Source of the DNA: Streptomyces sp. NBC_01314 | GTDB taxonomy: Bacteria > Actinomycetota > Actinomycetes > Streptomycetales > Streptomycetaceae | Assembly (NCBI RefSeq): GCF_041435215.1 | Contig: NZ_CP108394.1 | Coordinates: 9,114,001 to 9,178,000 of the forward strand | Direction of reading: 5' to 3' | Length of the DNA: 64,000 nt | Part shown: positions 58,927 to 64,000 of the stretch, one piece after another | How the letters are laid out: each line of letters starts with the position of its first letter | Numbering within the stretch: position 1 is the stretch's first letter | Program-made: the position numbers and the translations under genes | Notes under the pieces: model-generated | The model's database searches: none | Told to the model about the DNA's origin: nothing | Seen by the model: the letters and a program-made list of their open reading frames with translations, nothing else

Positions 58927-59766
58927 ATGAGCCGCACCGACAGCAAGAACCGGGCAGCCGTGCTCGGTTCGCCGATCGCTCACTCGCTCTCCCCGGTGCT
59001 GCACCGGGCCGCGTACGCCGAACTCGGGCTCGCCGACTGGTCGTACGACCGTTTCGAGGTCGACGAGGAGTCACTGCCGGGGTTCGTCGAGAAGCTCGGA
59101 CCGGAGTGGGCCGGGCTGTCGCTCACTATGCCGCTCAAGCGGGCGGTCATTCCACTGCTGGACGAGATCAGCGAGACGGCGACCTCCGTCGAGGCTGTCA
59201 ACACCCTGGTGTTCACGGAGGACGGGCGACGGGTCGGCGACAACACCGACATTCCCGGGATCGTCGCCGCCCTGCGGGAGCGGGGCATCGAGCAGGTGGA
59301 GTCGGCGGCCATTCTCGGGGCGGGAGCCACCGCCTCCTCCGCGCTGGCCGCGCTCGCCCGGATCTGCACCGGTGAGGTCGTGGCGTACGTACGCAGCGAG
59401 GCCCGGGCCGCCGAGATGCGGCAGTGGGGCGAACGGCTGGATGTCGAGGTGCGCACGGAGGACTGGGCGCAGTCCGCGCGGGGGCTGGGCGCTCCCCTCG
59501 TCATCGCCACTACGCCGGCGGGGGCGACGGACGCTCTGTCCGGCGCGGTGCCGGAGCGGCCGACGACGTTGTTCGACGTGCTGTACCACCCGTGGCCCAC
59601 GGAGCTGGCCGCGCGGTGGTCCGCGTACGGCGGTGCCGTGGTCAGCGGGCTCGATCTGCTGGTGCATCAGGCTGTGTTGCAGGTTGAGCAGATGACCGGA
59701 TGCAAGACGGCTCCCGTGGGCGCGATGAGGCAGGCGGGGGAGCGGGCGCTGGCCGAACGCGGCTGA
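58927..59766 (+). CDS. aroE: Shikimate dehydrogenase
   Basis: A 279-residue protein: GSPIAHSLSPVLHRAAYAELG (shikimate site), GLSLTMPLKRAVIP with the catalytic lysine, NTDIPGIVAAL, and the nucleotide-binding ILGAGATASSALAALA; the C-terminus reads GLDLLVHQAVLQVEQMTG. Reduces 3-dehydroshikimate with NADPH. No gap after mltG. Confidence 0.94.
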   Translation: MSRTDSKNRAAVLGSPIAHSLSPVLHRAAYAELGLADWSYDRFEVDEESLPGFVEKLGPEWAGLSLTMPLKRAVIPLLDEISETATSVEAVNTLVFTEDGRRVGDNTDIPGIVAALRERGIEQVESAAILGAGATASSALAALARICTGEVVAYVRSEARAAEMRQWGERLDVEVRTEDWAQSARGLGAPLVIATTPAGATDALSGAVPERPTTLFDVLYHPWPTELAARWSAYGGAVVSGLDLLVHQAVLQVEQMTGCKTAPVGAMRQAGERALAERG

Positions 59767-59788
59767 GTGTCCTGGGTGTGCTGATCCC

Positions 59789-60010
59789 GTGAACCGCAAG
59801 AACCATGGGCTGGCCGGCGGCGACGAGCCGCACCCCGTCCAGGGGTCCTTGCTGGAGCAGGACGTCGCCCCGTGCGGCTACTGCCGACCCGGACCGATCA
59901 TGGCCGCAGTCGCCCTGCTCAAGCGGACGAAGAATTCCGCCGACGCCGACGAGATCGCGAACCCCTGCCGCTGCGGCACGATCAAGAGCGCGGCGGCGAG
60001 GACGGGGTGA
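59789..60010 (+). pseudogene. Remnant of a [2Fe-2S] oxidoreductase small subunit (IorA/CoxS type)
   Basis: The 73-codon frame gives LAGGDEPHPVQGSLLEQDVA, then CGYCRPGPIMAAVALLKRT and NPCRCG. This matches the C-terminal half of the xanthine-dehydrogenase-type [2Fe-2S] subunit, including all four cysteines of the second cluster (CGYC and CRCG). The first, ferredoxin-like half is absent, the DADIDEI stretch is shortened to DADEI and the end is altered, and no molybdenum subunit gene is nearby. It looks like a decayed fragment; expression is doubtful. The rest of 59767-60234 holds no recognisable gene. Confidence 0.7.
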
Positions 60011-60234
60011 CGCGGCGCGTGTTCCGAGTGCGGGCCGTCCGTCCGACAGAGGGCGCGGCGATGCTCCCCGTACGGCCGTCCGTCTGATGGACCCGTGACC
60101 GGGTCGCGCCCCGGACGTGGGAGGATCGGAGGTGGCGGGCCGGGGCCGCGCACCCGGTTGGCCGTCGCCGTACGCGAGGACGCGCGTACACGCAGGCAGG
60201 ACGCAGTACCGGGCGCGAGCACTGAGGAGCACCG

Positions 60235-63022
<2,788 letters not shown>

Positions 63023-63088
63023 CGCCCGCTCGGGCAGCTCTTGCCCGATTCGCCTTGTGTCCCTGGCCACTTGGGCACTTCGGGCTGC

Positions 63089-63118
63089 CCCCGGCCGTTC
63101 ACCAAACGACGGCCGGGG
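63089..63118 (+). terminator. Terminator-like hairpin after aroB
   Basis: A 10-bp stem CCCCGGCCGT (63089-63098) / ACGGCCGGGG (63109-63118) with a 10-nt loop, about 67 bp after the aroB stop. Confidence 0.6.
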
Positions 63119-63135
63119 ACGGTACCGTTCGGTAA

Positions 63136-63159
63136 GGGCGGGGTCGAAAGGCCCCGCCC
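63136..63159 (+). terminator. Second hairpin after aroB
   Basis: An 8-bp GC stem GGGCGGGG (63136-63143) / CCCCGCCC (63152-63159) with an 8-nt loop TCGAAAG+G. Together with the previous one it forms a tandem terminator, or part of the leader of the next gene. Confidence 0.5.
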
Positions 63160-63199
63160 GCCAGTGTCGATGTGACTGTACGAGACGGAGTGGCACCGG

Positions 63200-64000
63200 A
63201 TGCAGCACGCAGTGGGAGGCCCGCTGCCGCCGCCCCATCGGCCGGGGCAGGACCCGGCGGCCCCGTGGCCGCCGACCGCGAACCACCCGGGACACCCAGC
63301 CCCCCCTCACCCGGGAGCGCCGGGAACGCACCCTCCGGGACACCCGGGCGCGAGCCACCCCGTACCCCCGGGCACACACCCGGGCCCCGTGCCGCCGCCC
63401 CCACCCGCACCTCCGGGGTCGGTGCCCCCTCCCGCGCCGGGCTTCGCCGGAAATCCCGGGCATCCACCCACCTCGGCCCCACAGCGGACCGGGGTCCCGC
63501 GGGACACCACCGGACACGTGCAACTGCCGCCGGGCGGCCCCGTCACCATGCCGCCGCCCGCCACCGGCGCACCCGACGTCACGGCCACCACGCTCGCGGT
63601 CCTGCTCATCGGGCCCGCCGGAGCCGGCAAGACCAGCGTCGCCAAGTACTGGGCGGACCACCGCCGGGTGCCCACCGCGCACATCAGCCTGGACGACGTA
63701 CGCGAGTGGGTGCGCTCCGGCTTCGCGGACCCGCAGTCCGGGTGGAACGACAATTCCGAGGCGCAGTATCGTCTCGCCCGCCGCACCTGCGGCTTCTCCG
63801 CCCGTAACTTCCTGGCCAACGGCATCTCCTGCATCCTCGACGACGCCGTCTTCCCCGACCGCCCGGTCGTCGGCCTCGGCGGCTGGAAGCGGCACGTCGG
63901 CCCCGGCCTGCTGCCCGTCGTCCTCCTGCCGGGCCTGGAGATTGTCCTCGAACGCAACGCCAAGCGCTCGGGAAATCGCCGCCTCACCGACGAAGAGGTC
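63200..64000 (+). CDS. Proline-rich P-loop ATPase/kinase, 3' end outside the window
   Basis: An open frame of 267 codons runs off the window end. After MQHAVGGPLPPPHRPG the first 125 residues are an extreme Pro/Gly/His-rich, disordered region (repeats like HPGHP and PPPP). Then a P-loop domain starts: LLIGPAGAGKTSVAKYWAD (Walker A 138-146), ISLDDVREWVRSGFADPQSGWNDNSEAQYRLARRTC and ILDDAVFPDRPVVGLGGW. It resembles AAA-type small-molecule or polynucleotide kinases (phosphotransferases). ATG at 63200 is preceded by GGAG about 11 bp away. No function assigned. Confidence 0.78.
   Translation, partial: MQHAVGGPLPPPHRPGQDPAAPWPPTANHPGHPAPPHPGAPGTHPPGHPGASHPVPPGTHPGPVPPPPPAPPGSVPPPAPGFAGNPGHPPTSAPQRTGVPRDTTGHVQLPPGGPVTMPPPATGAPDVTATTLAVLLIGPAGAGKTSVAKYWADHRRVPTAHISLDDVREWVRSGFADPQSGWNDNSEAQYRLARRTCGFSARNFLANGISCILDDAVFPDRPVVGLGGWKRHVGPGLLPVVLLPGLEIVLERNAKRSGNRRLTDEEV

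Overview
This 64 kb window is chromosomal DNA from a Streptomyces or a very close actinomycete. The evidence is the very high G+C content, third-position G/C throughout, many GTG and TTG starts, ATGA/GTGA stop-start overlaps, an ssgB sporulation gene whose product is exactly 137 residues, and a gene order that (from memory) follows the Streptomyces coelicolor ssgB-thrS-pgsA-ruvCAB-secDF-relA-alaS-aro arc. No transposase, integrase, phage gene, CRISPR array or rRNA was seen.

1-5,000: a leftward tRNA operon (Gly-GCC, Cys-GCA, three Val-GAC), then pabB-pabC-like folate genes, a two-domain GNAT acetyltransferase, a DsbA-like thioredoxin-fold protein, a small membrane protein and a 50-residue single-helix membrane peptide. 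5,100-7,200: a CGNR zinc-finger regulator, ssgB, a PGPGW membrane protein and tRNA-Val(CAC).

7,600-14,400: the main catabolic island. A recognisable promoter and a LacI-type operator precede a lipoprotein sugar-binding protein, two permeases, a YesL-like (DUF624) membrane protein and a Tat-exported PcRGLX/YetA-family protein. This looks like uptake and degradation of rhamnogalacturonan or a related plant polysaccharide, with no local ATPase or regulator gene.

14,500-28,500: a giant membrane protein, an SRPBCC protein, a second identical tRNA-Val(CAC), a DnaQ-like exonuclease, a DUF4365/unknown gene pair (the second carries the only in-frame TTA leucine codon I found), thrS, a potassium channel, a HIT hydrolase, a membrane protein behind an ACCTGATC octamer array, and an EF-G-like GTPase.

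28,800-41,700: phosphatidylinositol (mannoside) synthesis (pgsA, PatA-like acyltransferase, pimA), a coiled-coil membrane protein, pdxS-pdxT (PLP synthesis), a YebC family protein, ruvC-ruvA-ruvB, yajC-secD-secF and apt. 41,700-42,600 holds a small secreted-protein gene with its own promoter and terminators, placed between apt and relA. 42,684-57,000: relA, a DUF349 protein, a membrane-anchored cyclophilin, a glyoxalase II-like hydrolase, hisS, VKOR, rarA, rpsD, two small membrane proteins, alaS and ruvX. 57,100-63,000: mltG and the shikimate genes aroE, aroC, aroK, aroB, interrupted by a remnant of a [2Fe-2S] oxidoreductase subunit. The window ends inside a proline-rich P-loop protein.

Most genes are housekeeping and arranged in tight rightward operons separated by hairpin terminators. 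A recurrent intergenic inverted repeat (about 50-100 bp) occurs at least four times between 14.4 and 32.5 kb. The accessory content lies mainly in the sugar-uptake island, the DUF4365 pair and the apt-relA insertion.
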